Origin: Stomoxys calcitrans
Taxonomy: Eukaryota; Arthropoda; Insecta; Diptera; Muscidae
DNA length: 64,000 nucleotides
Reading direction: 5' to 3'
Assembly: GCF_963082655.1 (NCBI RefSeq)
Contig: NC_081552.1
Coordinates: 190,538,075 to 190,602,074, forward strand
Part shown: positions 9,575-21,282 of the stretch, piece after piece
Position numbering within the stretch: the first letter of the stretch is position 1
How the letters are laid out: the number at the start of each line of letters is the position of its first letter
Translations under genes and position numbers: made by a program
Notes under the pieces: generated by a model
What the model saw: the letters and a program-made list of their open reading frames with translations, nothing else
Database searches by the model: none
Told to the model about the DNA's origin: nothing

Positions 9575-11201
9575 CAGCGGTCAAAAAAAGTATTCATCAT
9601 TCAATGTTTTTTTTTTAATAAGTCTACAAAAGACAATTGGAATAAAAACATATTAAACTAATGATGCAGTAGTGCTTGTGTGATATATATGTACACAATT
9701 TCATTGTTTTTAAAGAAAAAAATAGTATTTATTGGAACAAAAAGGGCCATTTTACAGCTGAACACAAAAAATTAAACAAAAAAAGCATTCATCATTGCAA
9801 AAAAACAAAAAAATAAATAACATAATTTAAAAAAATTAATACTTTGTTATTCGACCACCGCGTCTTATAACTTCTTTTAAACGGTTTGACATCGATTGGA
9901 CTAATTTAGCGGTTATATTTTGGTCTATATTAGTCCATTCCTCCATTATCACCTGTTGCATTTGACTCTTGCTCGAAAAATTGCGCGTTCTCAATTTGCG
10001 TTCGAGATGTTCCCAAAGATGTTCAATTGGGTTCAAGTCGCGACTTTGAGGAGGAGTTTTAATGACTTTGGGGCAGTTATACAGCATCCACATCTTGGTA
10101 TTTAAAGCAGAATGTTTGGGGTCATTATCTTGATAATATTGAAAGTTATTACCAAGCCCAAGTTTTACAGCACTATCTTTTAAATTCCTCTTTAAAATGT
10201 CAATGTAATACTTATGATCCATTACTCCATTAATAATTTCAAGATTTCCCGCTCCTGAAGCCGCCATACACCCCCAAACCATTAAACCTCCACCATGTTT
10301 TACAGTAGCAACTGTGTTTCGTTCTTCAAGCTCTGTATTTGGTTTTCTGTACACTATGACCTTTCCATCGCACCCAAAAAGATTAAACTTGCTCTCGTCT
10401 GCAAAAATGACTGTTTTCCAAAATGATTCGGGCTGTTTTACATACATTTTTGCGAAGTTTAGCCTTTTCACTCGGTTTATTTTATTTATAAAGGTGCAGT
10501 TCTTCCTCTGTAACTATGCCTTTTGAGTGTATTTCGAATTGTTTGTGTAGTAACTTCCTTCCCTAAATATTCCATAGTGTTTTTACGAAGAATGGTCGCA
10601 TTTGTCTTCGGAGTTTTCTGAACTTGCCGCACTAGCCAACGCACATCTCCAACTGAAAGTGCTTTTGGTCGACCAGATCTTGGTTTATTGTCAACAGTTT
10701 TCGTTTCTGTCCACTTTCTGATGATGGATTGTATAGTAGATCGTGGTCTATTTAATATTTCACTGATAGTTTTTTGAGTTAAACCATTCCTGTGGTGTTT
10801 TATTATTAAAACTTTTACCTCATCAGAAACCTCGTTTTGCTTACGACCCATTTTGACAAAAACTATATTTTCAATGAAATTAAATATTTGCTGTCAAGGG
10901 CAAAGCCTCCTTTACTAAATAAAACAGAAAAGGGGGATTCCCAAATAATATTTGAATTTGACTTTGATGATAGCACATCAATGATGAATACTTTTTTTGT
11001 TCTGTTTTTGGTGTTATTATATAAAATTGCATTTTTTGCGCTAATTAAATTTATTTTTTGAATTTATTTTAAAACATATTACGAAAAATAAACTATTGCA
11101 TAAAACTGCATTATTTGTTTACTTTAAATTTTCTTCAATTACCCAAAATAAGTGAATTTATTATCAATTTTGCTAATGATGAATACTTTTTTTGACCGCT
11201 G
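9575..11201 (-). mobile_element. Tc1-like transposon, nearly intact, 1,627 bp
   Basis: DNA transposon with perfect outer inverted ends (cagcggtcaaaaaaagtatt...) at 9575 and 11201, each next to TA. Inner copies of the end motif occur at 9778-9797 (one mismatch) and 10979-10999. They lie about 202 bp in from each end on both sides, so it has the IR/DR layout seen in Bari- and Sleeping Beauty-type elements. One transposase gene on the minus strand fills the middle. It is inserted in family A with a TA target duplication. The clean ends and the single lesion suggest it is the youngest DNA transposon in the window. Confidence 0.95.
9836..10851 (-). pseudogene. Tc1-type transposase with one apparent frameshift
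   Basis: Cut-and-paste transposase in two abutting frames: 10851-10486 (121 codons) and 10471-9836 (211 codons). Joined, they would be about 335-340 residues, the normal Tc1 length. The N-terminal part is the paired-like double helix-turn-helix, with the AT-hook-like SGRPKALS between the two halves near residues 58-65. The C-terminal part has ADESKF, YQDNDPKHSA and SRDLNPIEHLWEHL. There are 34 residues between the second D and the E, so DD34E is intact. A single-base loss near 10486-10492 creates the stop after RGRTAPL. The start ATG at 10851 opens with MGRKQNEV. Either this is a real lesion or a one-base assembly error. Confidence 0.93.
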
Positions 11202-11949
11202 TATGTCATTAAAGCTTTATGAAGTTATGGTCCGATTCGGACCATAATTGAACTTAATGTTGGAGACAACAGTAGAAGTCATTTTGTTCAATTTCAGTCA
11301 ATTCGAATAAGAATAGCGCCATTTTGAGGTCAAAAAGTAAAATAGGGAGACAAGTTCATATGGGAGCTGTATCAGGTTAAAAACCGATTCAGTCCATATA
11401 AGACACGTATCTTGACGGTCATGGGAGAAGCCGTTGTTCAAAATTTCAACCAAATCGGATAATAATTGCGCACTCTAGAGGCTCAAGAAGTCAACATTCA
11501 AGATCGGTTTATATGACAGCTATATCAGGTTAAGGGCCGATTTGAATCATACTCAGCATAGTTGTTAGATGTCATAGCGAAAGACGTCATGAATAATTTC
11601 AGCCAAATCGGATAGGAATTGTGCCCTCTAGTGGCTCAAAAAGTCAAGATCCAAGATCGGTTTATATGGCAGCTATATCGAAACATGGACCGATATGACC
11701 CATTTACAATCCCAACTGACCTACACTAATAAGAAGTATTTCTGCAAAATTTTTTAACGGATAGCTATACTCCTTCGAAAGTTAGCGTGCTTTCGACAGA
11801 CAGACATACGGACATGGCTAGATTGACTTAAAATATCACGACGATCAAGAATATATATACTTTATGGGGTCTTATACGAATATTTGGAGGAGTTACAAAC
11901 AGCATGACGAAATTAGCATACCCCCATCCTATGGTGAGGGTATAAAAAT

Positions 11950-12075
11950 GTTCTCTTTAATAACATGGTTTGTCATACTTTATGTTGATACATACATATC
12001 TTAGAGCGAAGACTCTTAAAGAACGCCTGTCTCAATAACATATAAACCGATCTCTCTATTATACTTCATAATCCT
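11950..12075. other. Short spacer
   Basis: AT-rich DNA between the family A terminus and the TIR at 12076. Nothing recognised. Confidence 0.4.
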
Positions 12076-13790
12076 CTACACGCAAAAAAATAATTCGTTT
12101 CACATTAAAGAAATTTTCGACAAGCAAACTTCTTTTGTGAAAAACGTTGGACTTTGTTTACGATGAAAGTACATATTTTTTGCAGGAATTTGTGACATAT
12201 ATAAAGCTATTTTACCCTGACAATACCTTTCACCCTTCATATATAGAATTTTTGCACCTGTAGCGACACTTTTTCACTTTCCGAATTTAGGTCAGTCAAA
12301 ACAAAAAAGAGAAACATTTGTTGTGTACGAGTCTATGTGTGTCAATACCAGCGACGAGCACACAATTGCGATAATGTGCAAGCCCATGGGCATGCTTGGA
12401 ATTATTAAATGTGTACTGTCACAGTTGTTGTTTTTGTAGCAGTTTGTTGTGTTCTATCTTTCGTCTGCTTGATTCTGTTGAGTGTCAAGACTCAGGAACT
12501 CTGCGACTAAGATGGGGTGCGTCCACAAGGATCTGGGTCTGAGTCGAGTGGGTCTGGCCGGGCAGTTAAACAGGTGATGTGTATCGTGCGGTCCCTGGTC
12601 ACAATCGGGACATACATTTTGCACGTCGGCATCAATCCTTGCCCTGTAGGAGTTGAGGCGGCTGCATCTGCCAGAACGTAATTGAGCCAGAACTACTCTG
12701 GTTTGACGGGGGAGGCCAATTTCTTCAGGTGTAATGGGAGGCCGTCATTCTCCAAGGACTACATTCACCCGGTAGCCATTTACCGCATCTGCTACCGTGT
12801 CTGCATAAATGTTGTCAAGACGTGCTTGATATGCCGCTTGATCTAGGGGTTCTCTTTTGTAGCGCTGAACCTCACGCTCCAGATCATGTAGATCTACCTT
12901 AAGGCTTCTCGGCGGTGGATATCTATCCACAAGATGATGATTTGGATGGTCTCTGCGATAACAGCCCAAAAGGTATTGCTTAGACAGCATGTAGTTATGT
13001 CTTCCCACTGGTAGGATCTTAGTCTGCTGATGGAACAAAGAAATGGTCTGAGGAGACAGCCCGTCGCAGTTTGGAGGGCGGCATTCTGACAGATCTGAAT
13101 ATTAATCCACTGCGTGTCACAAAGCTGTTGAGACCACACTTGCGTGGCATAACTTACCACACACCGGCCAATTTAACTGTACGTGGTCAACAAGGTTTCT
13201 TTGTCTGCACCCCAATTGCTGCCAGCAAGTGACTTGAGGACCTTGTTTCTACAATATTTTGACTTTATCGCAAATTGCAGTGGCGTGTGGGGAGAATGTG
13301 TAAGAGCTCTCAAATGTAACGCCAAGTATTTTGGGTCATTTCTCCAGCGACCATCACAGTCAGCTCAGTATTTACCTTGTAGTAAACAATGTGGCTGAAA
13401 ATTTGGTGGCAGATATCTTCAGATTTCTTGCAGCGAAATATGAGGCAAGTTCGTTGATGTAGACGTTCAACCTATCGCAGATGCCACATAGTCCGACGGC
13501 GAGGACGCAGAAGGCGACGACGACGACGCTTGTAATCCGCTGGCGGTTAACAAATAAACGTTTGCGTCAATCGGTTTTACAACAAAAAAAAAGGTCCTTT
13601 CACCATAGGTGGAACTGCTAGAAGGTTTACAATAAACAAAGTTAGTTACGTCCAATAATGCGACGTTTATGGCTAACGTTTGATAAGTTGAAGCGAAACG
13701 TTATAAAGTTAAAATAAAAGAACAATTCTGTAATAAATGTTTTTTGTTTGTGTTAAAAATTTACCAAACGTTTTACTTTTTTGCGTGTAG
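12076..13790. mobile_element. Possible TIR element enclosing Jockey sequence
   Basis: The left end reads tacacgcaaaaaaataattc. The right end is its imperfect inverse (about 20 of 24 positions), ending in acttttttgcgtgta at 13790. The inner right flank has repeated aaacgtt words. No clear target-site duplication is seen, and the cargo is a Jockey fragment. It may therefore be a non-autonomous TIR element that received an insertion, or two unrelated ends. Confidence 0.4.
12480..13480 (-). pseudogene. Jockey-clade non-LTR ORF2, C-terminal half remnant
   Basis: Minus-strand remnant of a reverse transcriptase polyprotein. Near 13480-13400 it reads CDRLNVYINELASYFAA-like, the end of the palm. Near 13160-12900 it reads QVWSQQLCDTQWINIQ and CQNAALQTATGCLL, and near 13010-12960 LPVGRHNYMLSKQYLLGC, typical of the thumb in Jockey-type proteins. 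The 12960-12745 frame (RDHPNHHLVDRYPPP, EREVQRYKREPLDQAAY) continues it. Toward 12500-12620 a Cys/His knuckle of the VCPDC...HHLFNCPA type is recognisable. Several frameshifts break it. The 5' half is missing. Confidence 0.85.
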
Positions 13791-15078
13791 GAACCCCAAT
13801 TCTTAACTGATTTGGGTGAAATTTTCCACGATGACTTCTCCTATAACCTTCAATCATTTAGTTCCCATATAATTGGGCTGGACTTTTTAAACATCTAAGT
13901 GGATACATTTAGTAACAATTGCTAAAAATTCGCCTATCTTAATTTTTTTATAGCGGTGCATTTATAGAAATAACGATATCCATTTATAGATATTTGCATG
14001 TTTTTGAACTTCTATTTTTACTTCTACGGAAGGCTGTTATACCAACATGACCTTTTGAATAAAACATATTTTTTCTTTATTTGCTGTGATACAAAAATAT
14101 GCAAAGAATTTCATATCGAAAAATCTTTTCCGTTAGCCAAATTAAAACCATAACATAAAATTAACTATAGAACATTCCATTAATTTATTCTTTCTTTTAA
14201 AAAATCTGCCCCCTCAGCAATCAAAATGGCTAAAATATTAAAATTATGATGATCATCACAGCGCCAGTCAACCAAAGACTCATCAATCTGAAATCATTCA
14301 CACATTTGAACATCGGCCGTGCTCCGTAAAGTTTACTCATTCATGAAATTTATTGTTTTATTTTGTGGAATTCCTTTGTTCGTACTTTTTAAAACTTGAA
14401 TGTAAGTGTGAAATATTCAAGTTGGGGAATTTTGCCAATCGTGCGCATGTTTTCTTATGCTTGAATTGAGAGAAGATGCCGTTTTCCCGCATTTTTAGAT
14501 GCCATTCAAAATAGCTTAGAGCACCTGAATCTTTCTTTTGTTTAAGAGGAGTACAATAAAGGCAGTAATTTATTAGATTAGGAGCAGATTAATGGGGCCA
14601 TTGATGGATTTTGCATCATAAATGTCTAATAAATAGTCGTATTAAAAAAGTTTTATATTAGGCTGATGACTGATGCTTGGTGTGTTGCGACATCAATGCC
14701 AAAAATATATATTTTTTTGCCCAATCAACCATGTTGTCTTCGTACTACAAAAGTAGACGACAAGAAAAATACTTTATCTGAAGGAAAATGAAACCGAATA
14801 CATACATTGTACAACGTGCACTCACTGAAATCTGATTCAATCTTTCTTTTTGCTGAAGGGATCTTTTTTGCATTCACTCATCTTGTTGCCTTGGTGTCTT
14901 GTTATCTGTTTTACTCAGTTCTCAATTGTCTCATACAATGTTGTATTTTTAAATGAAGAGTTAAGTTCTTGAAATACCCTACGATGGTCTTGCGCAGGCC
15001 TTTGGTGCAAATGTGTTCAAGTTCCATCACTGCTCTACGAATATCCACATGACAACTCACTTTTGGTCTGCATATGGG
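13791..15078. other. AT-rich single-copy DNA, no gene seen
   Basis: No motif-bearing frame and no copy elsewhere in the window. Mostly A/T runs. Confidence 0.55.
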
Positions 15079-15687
15079 TTTTTATACCTTCCACCATAGA
15101 ATGGAGGTATACTTATTTCGTCATTCTGTTTGTAACTCCTTGAAATAATTGTCTAACACCCCATATATATTATTGATCTGCATGACATTATGACGATCTT
15201 GCCATGTCCGGCCGTCTGACTGTCGAAAGCACGCTAAATTTCGAAGGAGTAAAGCTAGCTGCTCGAACTTGCAAGCAAGAATATTTCTTATTAGTGTAGG
15301 TGGGTTGGGATAGTAAATGGGCCATATCTGAAATTGATCTTGGATCTTGACTTCTTGAGCCTGTAGAGGGCGCAATTCCTTCCAACAACTTTACTAACTA
15401 TGGTTCATAACCTGATATAGCTGCCATATAAACCGATCTGGGATCTTGACTTCTTGAGCCTCTAGAGGGCGCAATTATTAACCGATTTGGCTGAAATTTT
15501 GTACAACGGCTTCTCCCATGACCTTCAACATACGTGTCAAATATGTTCTGAATCGGTCTATAGTCTGAAACAGCACCGGTCTATAGCCTGAAACAGCACA
15601 ACAGAGATACCGGGAAAAGAACTCAACAAATTTCATCCATGGTGGAGGGTATATAAGATTCGGCCCGGCCGGACTAAGTATTTTTAC
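15079..15687 (-). repeat. Family A repeat, near complete
   Basis: Begins with the reverse tail taccttccaccatagaatgg and ends at atggtggagggtatataag and ttcggcccggccgg. Two units are visible by cttcttgagcctgtagaggg and cttcttgagcctctagaggg. The head palindrome has one change. Confidence 0.9.
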
Positions 15688-15689
15688 AT

Positions 15690-16318
15690 TCCGTTTCCAG
15701 CACATCGAAATATCTATTTCCGACCCCTTAAAGCATATATATTTTTGATCGTCGTAAAAATCTATGACGATCTAGCCATGTCCGTCCGTCTGTCTGCTGA
15801 ACTCACGCTACAGTCTTTAAAAATAGAGATATTGTGGTGACATTTGGCTCAGATTCTTTTTTTGTCCATATGCAAGTTAAATTCGAAAATGGGCTATATC
15901 GGACTAAATCTTGGTATAGACCGAAACGCCGATTTAAGGTCTTAGGCCCATAAAAGCCACATTTACTATCAGATTTTGCTGAAATTTGGGACACTGAGTG
16001 GTTTAAGGATCCTCGATAGCCTTTTTTTAATCTGGCCCAGATCGATCCAGATTTGAATATAACTGCCATATAGATCGATCTCAGATTTGAATAAGGCTGA
16101 CATATACACCGATTTCCCGATTTAAGGTTTTAGGCCCATAAAAAGTGAATTTATTAACCGATTTTGCTGAAACAAGGCACAATGAGTTGCGTTAGGTCCT
16201 CGATTTTCGTACCGAGTATGGTTAAGATCGGTCTTTATTGCGATATAACTGCCACATAGATAACAGGCGTATTTATTTTCCAATTTCGCTGAAATTTTGT
16301 ATACTGAGTTAAGAAAGT
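15690..16318 (-). repeat. Family B repeat, partial
   Basis: Reverse B tail (cgtccgtctgtctgctgaac, tacagtctttaaaaatagag, gggctatatcggactaaatc) followed by about three units. It is truncated at an RNase H fragment. Confidence 0.85.
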
Positions 16319-16455
16319 ATCCCCGATCCGATGCAAAATCCGCATCGTTTTGGGTCCCGGGCCATAACGTAATAAGGGTGAATGGAAGGGCAGACGATTT
16401 AGCGGTGAAGGCCAGAGGACTGCCGTCAATAAACTTGGTAAACCTGAAGCCTTCG
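16318..16455 (+). pseudogene. RNase H fragment of an I/R1-like retrotransposon
   Basis: The plus frame reads SASFWVPGHNVIRVNGRADDLAVKAR in two overlapping pieces. WVPGH followed by N(x)RADDLA is the C-terminal RNase H signature of RNase H-carrying non-LTR elements. It includes the last acidic residue of the active site. The same segment, worn, is present in the copy at 158-793. Only about 45 codons survive. A SINE follows directly. Confidence 0.75.
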
Positions 16456-16775
16456 GAGGCCACCGTGGCGCAGAGGTTAGCATGTCCGCCTATGACGCCG
16501 AACGCCTGGGTTCAAATTCCGGCGTGAACATCAACAAAATTTTTAGCGATGGTTATCCCCTTACTAATACTGGCTATATTTGTAAGGTATCCTGCCATGT
16601 TAAAACTTCTCTACTAAAAAAGATGTCGCTGTGCGGCACGCCATTCGGACTCGGTATAAAAGAGGAATTCCCTTATCATTAAGCTTAAACTTTAATCGGA
16701 CTGCACTCATGGATATGAGAGAATTATTCCCCGTTCCTTAATGGAATGTTCGTAGGAAATTTAGTTTATACTTTA
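16456..16775 (+). mobile_element. tRNA-headed SINE, full length
   Basis: The head carries RNA polymerase III promoter boxes: A box near gtggcgcagaggttagcatg and B box gggttcaaattcc. The body has ggttatccccttactaatac and gctgtgcggcacgccattcg, and the tail ccttaatggaatgttcgtag. Other copies at 24150-24815, 28757, 38290, 42425 and 45366 share the body. This copy has the best-preserved head. Confidence 0.85.
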
Positions 16776-17645
16776 TATTTATGTAGGTCATTGGGGATTG
16801 GAAATGGGCCATATCAGTTCAAATTTGGATATAGCTCCCATATAAAACGATCTCCCGATTTGACTTCTTGAGCCTATGGAAGCCACAAATTTCGTCCGAT
16901 GTGCTGAAATTTTGCATGCGGTGTTCTGTGATGACTTCTAACAAATGTGCCGAGTGCGGTCAAAATCGGTCTATAAGCTGATATAGCTCCTATATAAACC
17001 GATATCCCGATTTGACTTCTTGAGCCCATGGAAGCTGCAATTTTTGACCGATTTTGCTGAATTCTTGCATGTAGTGTTCTTTTATGACTTCCAACAACTC
17101 GGTCAAGCACCTGATATAGCTCCCATTTGAACCGATCTCGCGATTTAAGTTCTTGAGCCCCTGGAAGCCTTAATTTTCATCCGCTTTGGCTGAGATTTTG
17201 AACATAGTGTTCCGTTATGACTTCCAATAACTGTATCAAGTGCAGTCCAAATCGGTCTATAACTTGATATAGCTCTCATACAAACCGATTTTCCGATTTG
17301 ACTTCTTGAGCCCCTGGAAGCCGCATTTTTGTTCGGTTCGGCTGAAATTTTGCACATAGTTTTCCGTTGGGATTTCAAAGAACAGTGCTAAATACGGTTC
17401 AAATCGATCAAGAACAAGATATAGATCCCATACAAACCGATTTTCCGATTTGACTTCTTGAGCCTCTACAAGCCGCAATTTTTGTCCGATTTGGCTGAAA
17501 TAGTGTACTGTTATCACACTCAACAACTGAGCCAAGTACGGTCTAAATCGGTCTATAACCATATAGACCTACCATATTTAAGCAGAATCCTTGGTGGTGG
17601 GTTCCCAAGATTTGGCCCGACCGAATTTAACACGCTTTTACTTGT
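16776..17645 (-). repeat. Family A variant array
   Basis: Five units on the minus strand. cttcttgagcc (or the variant agttcttgagcc) recurs at about 16862, 17014, 17147, 17300 and 17452, with periods of 152, 133, 153 and 152 bp. It ends at the head side with gtggtgggttcccaag and a cccgaccgaatttaacacgc block. Confidence 0.88.
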
Positions 17646-17703
17646 TTTATTTTATTTCTGTTTTATTTTGTAGTATTTGATTTTACTTAGTTTTATATTT
17701 TAC

Positions 17704-18795
17704 TAGCTGACCCGGGCCCGCTCCGCTGCGCCTTCTTTTACTTTATATGGAACAAAAGTTTGGAAGCAAGGTGTACTCCATTCTTAAAATACTTTATTTC
17801 AGTCCGGTGCTCTCATGATATCTGATTTAGGGGTGTTTTCGGGGGGTGAGGTGGTCCCGGCACCCTGAAAAAATATCAGCTTCGTGCTCTTCTTTCAAAA
17901 ACCATTTATTTAAACCCCATATTGCCATTGGTTTAGGGGAGTTATACGATGAGGCGTCCCCCAAACACATGGCCCACGTCACCCAAAACATAGGTTATCA
18001 AATTCGTTTTCTAATCTTAAATGCCACATATTGGCATGGTCGAAAAATTTTTACCCTTTGCGGGGTGTTTTGGGGAAGGGGTGATGCCCTAAATACATGG
18101 TCCTAAATTTGGATATCAAATTCGTATTTTACTCCCAAATACCTTTATTTGAGCCCCATTTTGCGATGGTCACAAAAAATTGCTGCTTGTGGGGTATTTT
18201 GGGAAAGGGGTTGACCCCCAGAAAATTGGTCCCGAAAGTGGTTATCAATTTTTGCTCTACCCCCCAATGCCTTTAATTTGATCTCCACATTGACATGATC
18301 GGTAAATATGTCCGATTTAGTGGTGTTTTGGGGGTTGTTATGGTCCCCCTAGCACTTGGTTGGACAATTGGATATCAGATACGTTTTCTTATCCTAAATA
18401 CCATTCAGTTGAGTCCCATATTGTCGTGATTGGTCTAAATATATGTTTTGTAGGTTTTAGGGTGGGGCAGCCCCCCTAGGTACCCCATCCGAAATTTGGA
18501 TACCAAATTTTTATTTTTAGGGTACTATATGAGAGCACACAAAATTTCGCTTAAATTGCACCGCCCATCTCCGAGATCTGGCGTTTCTGAAATTTAGGGT
18601 AAAGGGGAGGGTCCGCCCCCCTTCAAATATCAAAAAATGTAGTATCCGATTTTCACCCCGGGATCATTTTGCACCATCTGTGAAAATGTCAAGAAAATCG
18701 GTTCAGCCGTTTCTTAGTCTATAAGGAACACACAAACGTACAAACAAACAAACAAATCTACAAACAAACACAAATTGATTTTTATATATAAGATT
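17704..18795 (+). repeat. Family C repeat, near full length
   Basis: Head tagctgacccgggcccgctc. Then several units of ttggatatcaaattcg, caaatacctttatttgagcc and cccatattgc. The 3' part has agggtccgcccccctt, aaaatcggttcagccg and an aaacaaacaaacaaat run, ending in tatatataagat. No protein is encoded. Similar repeats with a cccgggcccgc head occur widely in insects, from memory. Confidence 0.85.
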
Positions 18796-19029
18796 TTATT
18801 CTATAATTATTTTATATATATAATTTAATATATAGTTTAATTTTATTTTATGTAATTTAAATGTATTTCATTTTATTTTTCTTGAATTTATTCTATTTTT
18901 ATATATTTTCTATATTTCATTTTATTATATTTAATTTTATTATTTTTTTTTATTATATATTATTTAAATTTTTTTTAGTTTATTTAAATTATATGTTATT
19001 TAAATTTTTTTATTTTATTATATTTTTGT
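18796..19029. repeat. AT-rich low-complexity lead-in
   Basis: T-rich, with attttatt-like words degrading into the pentanucleotide array. Confidence 0.7.
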
Positions 19030-19655
19030 ATTATTTTATTTCATTTCATTTCATTTCATTCCATTTCATTTCATTTCATTTCATTTCATTTTATTTCATT
19101 TCATTTCATTTCATTTCATTTCATTTCATTTTATTTTATTTTATTTTATTTTATTTTATTTTATTTTATTTTATTTTATTTCATTTTATTTTATTTTATT
19201 TTATTTTATTTTATTTTATTTTATTTTATTTTATTTTATTTTATTTTATTTTATTTTATTTTATTTTATTTTATTTTATTTTATTTTATTTTATTTTATT
19301 TTATTTTATTTTATTTTATTTTATTTTATTTTATTTTATTTTATTTTATTTTATTTTATTTTATTTTATTTTATTTTATTTTATTTTATTTTATTTTATT
19401 TTATTTTATTTTATTTTATTTTATTTTATTTTATTTTATTTTATTTTATTTTATTTTATTTTATTTTATTTTATTTTATTTTATTTTATTTTATTTTATT
19501 TTATTTTATTTTATTTTATTTTATTTTATTTTATTTTATTTTATTTTATTTTATTTTATTTTATTTTATTTTATTGTATTGTATTTTAATGTATTTTATT
19601 TTATTTTATTTCATTTTATTTTATTTTATTGCATTTTATTTTATTTTATTTCATT
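19030..19655. repeat. (ATTTT)n pentanucleotide microsatellite
   Basis: About 125 copies. The first 100 bp are tcatt variants and the rest is almost pure ttatt phase, with small interruptions near 19570-19640. It makes a long spurious FYFIL-repeat frame. Confidence 0.98.
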
Positions 19656-21060
19656 TTGATCTTTAAAATCCTTTCGTGATTTTTCGAACATCTTCCAACT
19701 CGAGGTAATTTTCAATGATTTCTTTTCAAAGAAAGTCATAGCAACTTATAAAAGTTGAGCAAGTGTGTCTTACTATTCAAAACACTTTGCCTGGTTCGGG
19801 GATCGCGATTTCTGTTATGCCACGTAACTTCATCAGCACCTTGTCAAATTTTGTTTGTTATTTTGTTGTATATCATTTTACTAAATTTTTTTAGTGCATT
19901 TTAGCTTACTTATATATTTAAATTTATTTTTTATTTTATAGAATTTTTCATACTATGTTATAACCGATTAATTCTTTTTTTTAATATTGTTCTATTTGAT
20001 TTCTGTTTGTTTTTAACTTTGTATTTCATTCAATTTACTGCTTCATTTTTATTTGAGTGTGCGCTAACTAAAACTAGTCTAACATATGTCTTCTAATTTC
20101 TCCAATATTCAATACTTCAATTGTGATTCAGATTTTTTTTTTAATTTCCAAATCTGCATGAAATTTTAATAACAAAAACCCCACGCATGATTTCTTTAGA
20201 ATTTTGTCTGCTTGGCGCCGTGTTATGGGGCGCCGGTTTCAAAAAATTGGATGTCTTGGCGCCAGCGGTTAAGATTTGGGATATTAATAAAGCCAATACT
20301 TAAGATTTAATTAAGCCGAGATTTGGCATTTGTTTGGATTTGTTTCGAAGAAAGTAATACCACAAAAGGTTTAACGACATTATCAAGGTTGTTTACAATT
20401 CTACTTAGACTGGGATTTCGCATGGGGATTTTCGATATTTATACAGAAGAAAAATAATTTTGTTTTATTTTCTGTTTTTAATTTATGACAATTATCGTAA
20501 ATGCATACATCAAACGATCAATGAATCGTTTGAACGAACATTGCTCCTGAATAACTAAATGTTTTGAAAATTATCGTTTAATTGCAATTGATTTGTTATT
20601 TTCGATATTATTGGGCTTGATGTCCTATATGGTGATTCTAATATCGAAAGCATTTGAAATGGAGTTGATCTTTGAACCCTTTCTCAGTAAACGTTTGTTT
20701 TGTTTAACATCTTGGCAGCTACTGAATCATCCAGACGGTATTATACTCGTATAATCATTGCAAGATTTTTGGAAATGTATTATAGTTTCTCCTTTAGTCA
20801 TCTACGTCCAGATTGTTTTCGAATCTTAAATATGAATGAATTGAAATGTTTAGGGGACATTTTAAGTCATGGAATATGTTCAAAGAATTAAGAGATTAAC
20901 ATTTTGATTGACCTATTGAAATTAACTTTTGCCATTTTGAAGCGTATAAATAATTCCCAGAAACAGTAAAACAAACTTTCAAAACAACATGTTGCTCACT
21001 TGCATTTAATGAGAAAATCGTAATCGGTGACAAGGAAACGCATATAAAAATTCCGAAAAT
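19656..21060. other. Single-copy AT-rich DNA
   Basis: No gene recognised. Three ggcgcc sites cluster at 20210-20275. A small open frame at 20700-20891 has no known motif. Confidence 0.5.
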
Positions 21061-21240
21061 TTTGCAAAGAAATTCGAAATGATGATAGGGATTCTGCTTA
21101 AGGGAGGAATCTTTGATAATTTGGGGACACTTTTGTGCACGATTAAGAGGTTTGCAAAGAAATTCGAAATGATGATAGGGATTCTGCTTAAGGGAAGAAT
21201 CTTTGAAAATTTGGGGACATTTTTGTGCACGATTTAGAGA
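21061..21240. repeat. 90-bp tandem duplication
   Basis: Two adjacent copies of 90 bp starting tttgcaaagaaattcgaaat at 21061 and 21151, with few differences. Confidence 0.92.
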
Positions 21241-21282
21241 TTCTGCCCATAAGCCTAATGTTGCTGGTGAAAGTCGGGATGA

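Larger units (their letters stand above)
9448..11949 (+). repeat. Family A repeat, full length, split by a Tc1-like element
   Basis: Head aacaagtaaaagcgtgc, the 15-nt palindrome at 9468-9482, then atataccctccacca. Sequence runs to 9572, is interrupted by the transposon, and resumes at 11204 with further units (gaggctcaagaagtcaacat, gtggctcaaaaagtcaagat). It ends at catcctatggtgagggtat. Without the insert it is about 870 bp. Confidence 0.92.

Noticed and set aside
18861..19589. 242-codon frame rich in FYFIL
   Set aside because: It is the translation of the (ATTTT)n microsatellite. A 5-bp unit gives a 5-residue cycle in any open frame.
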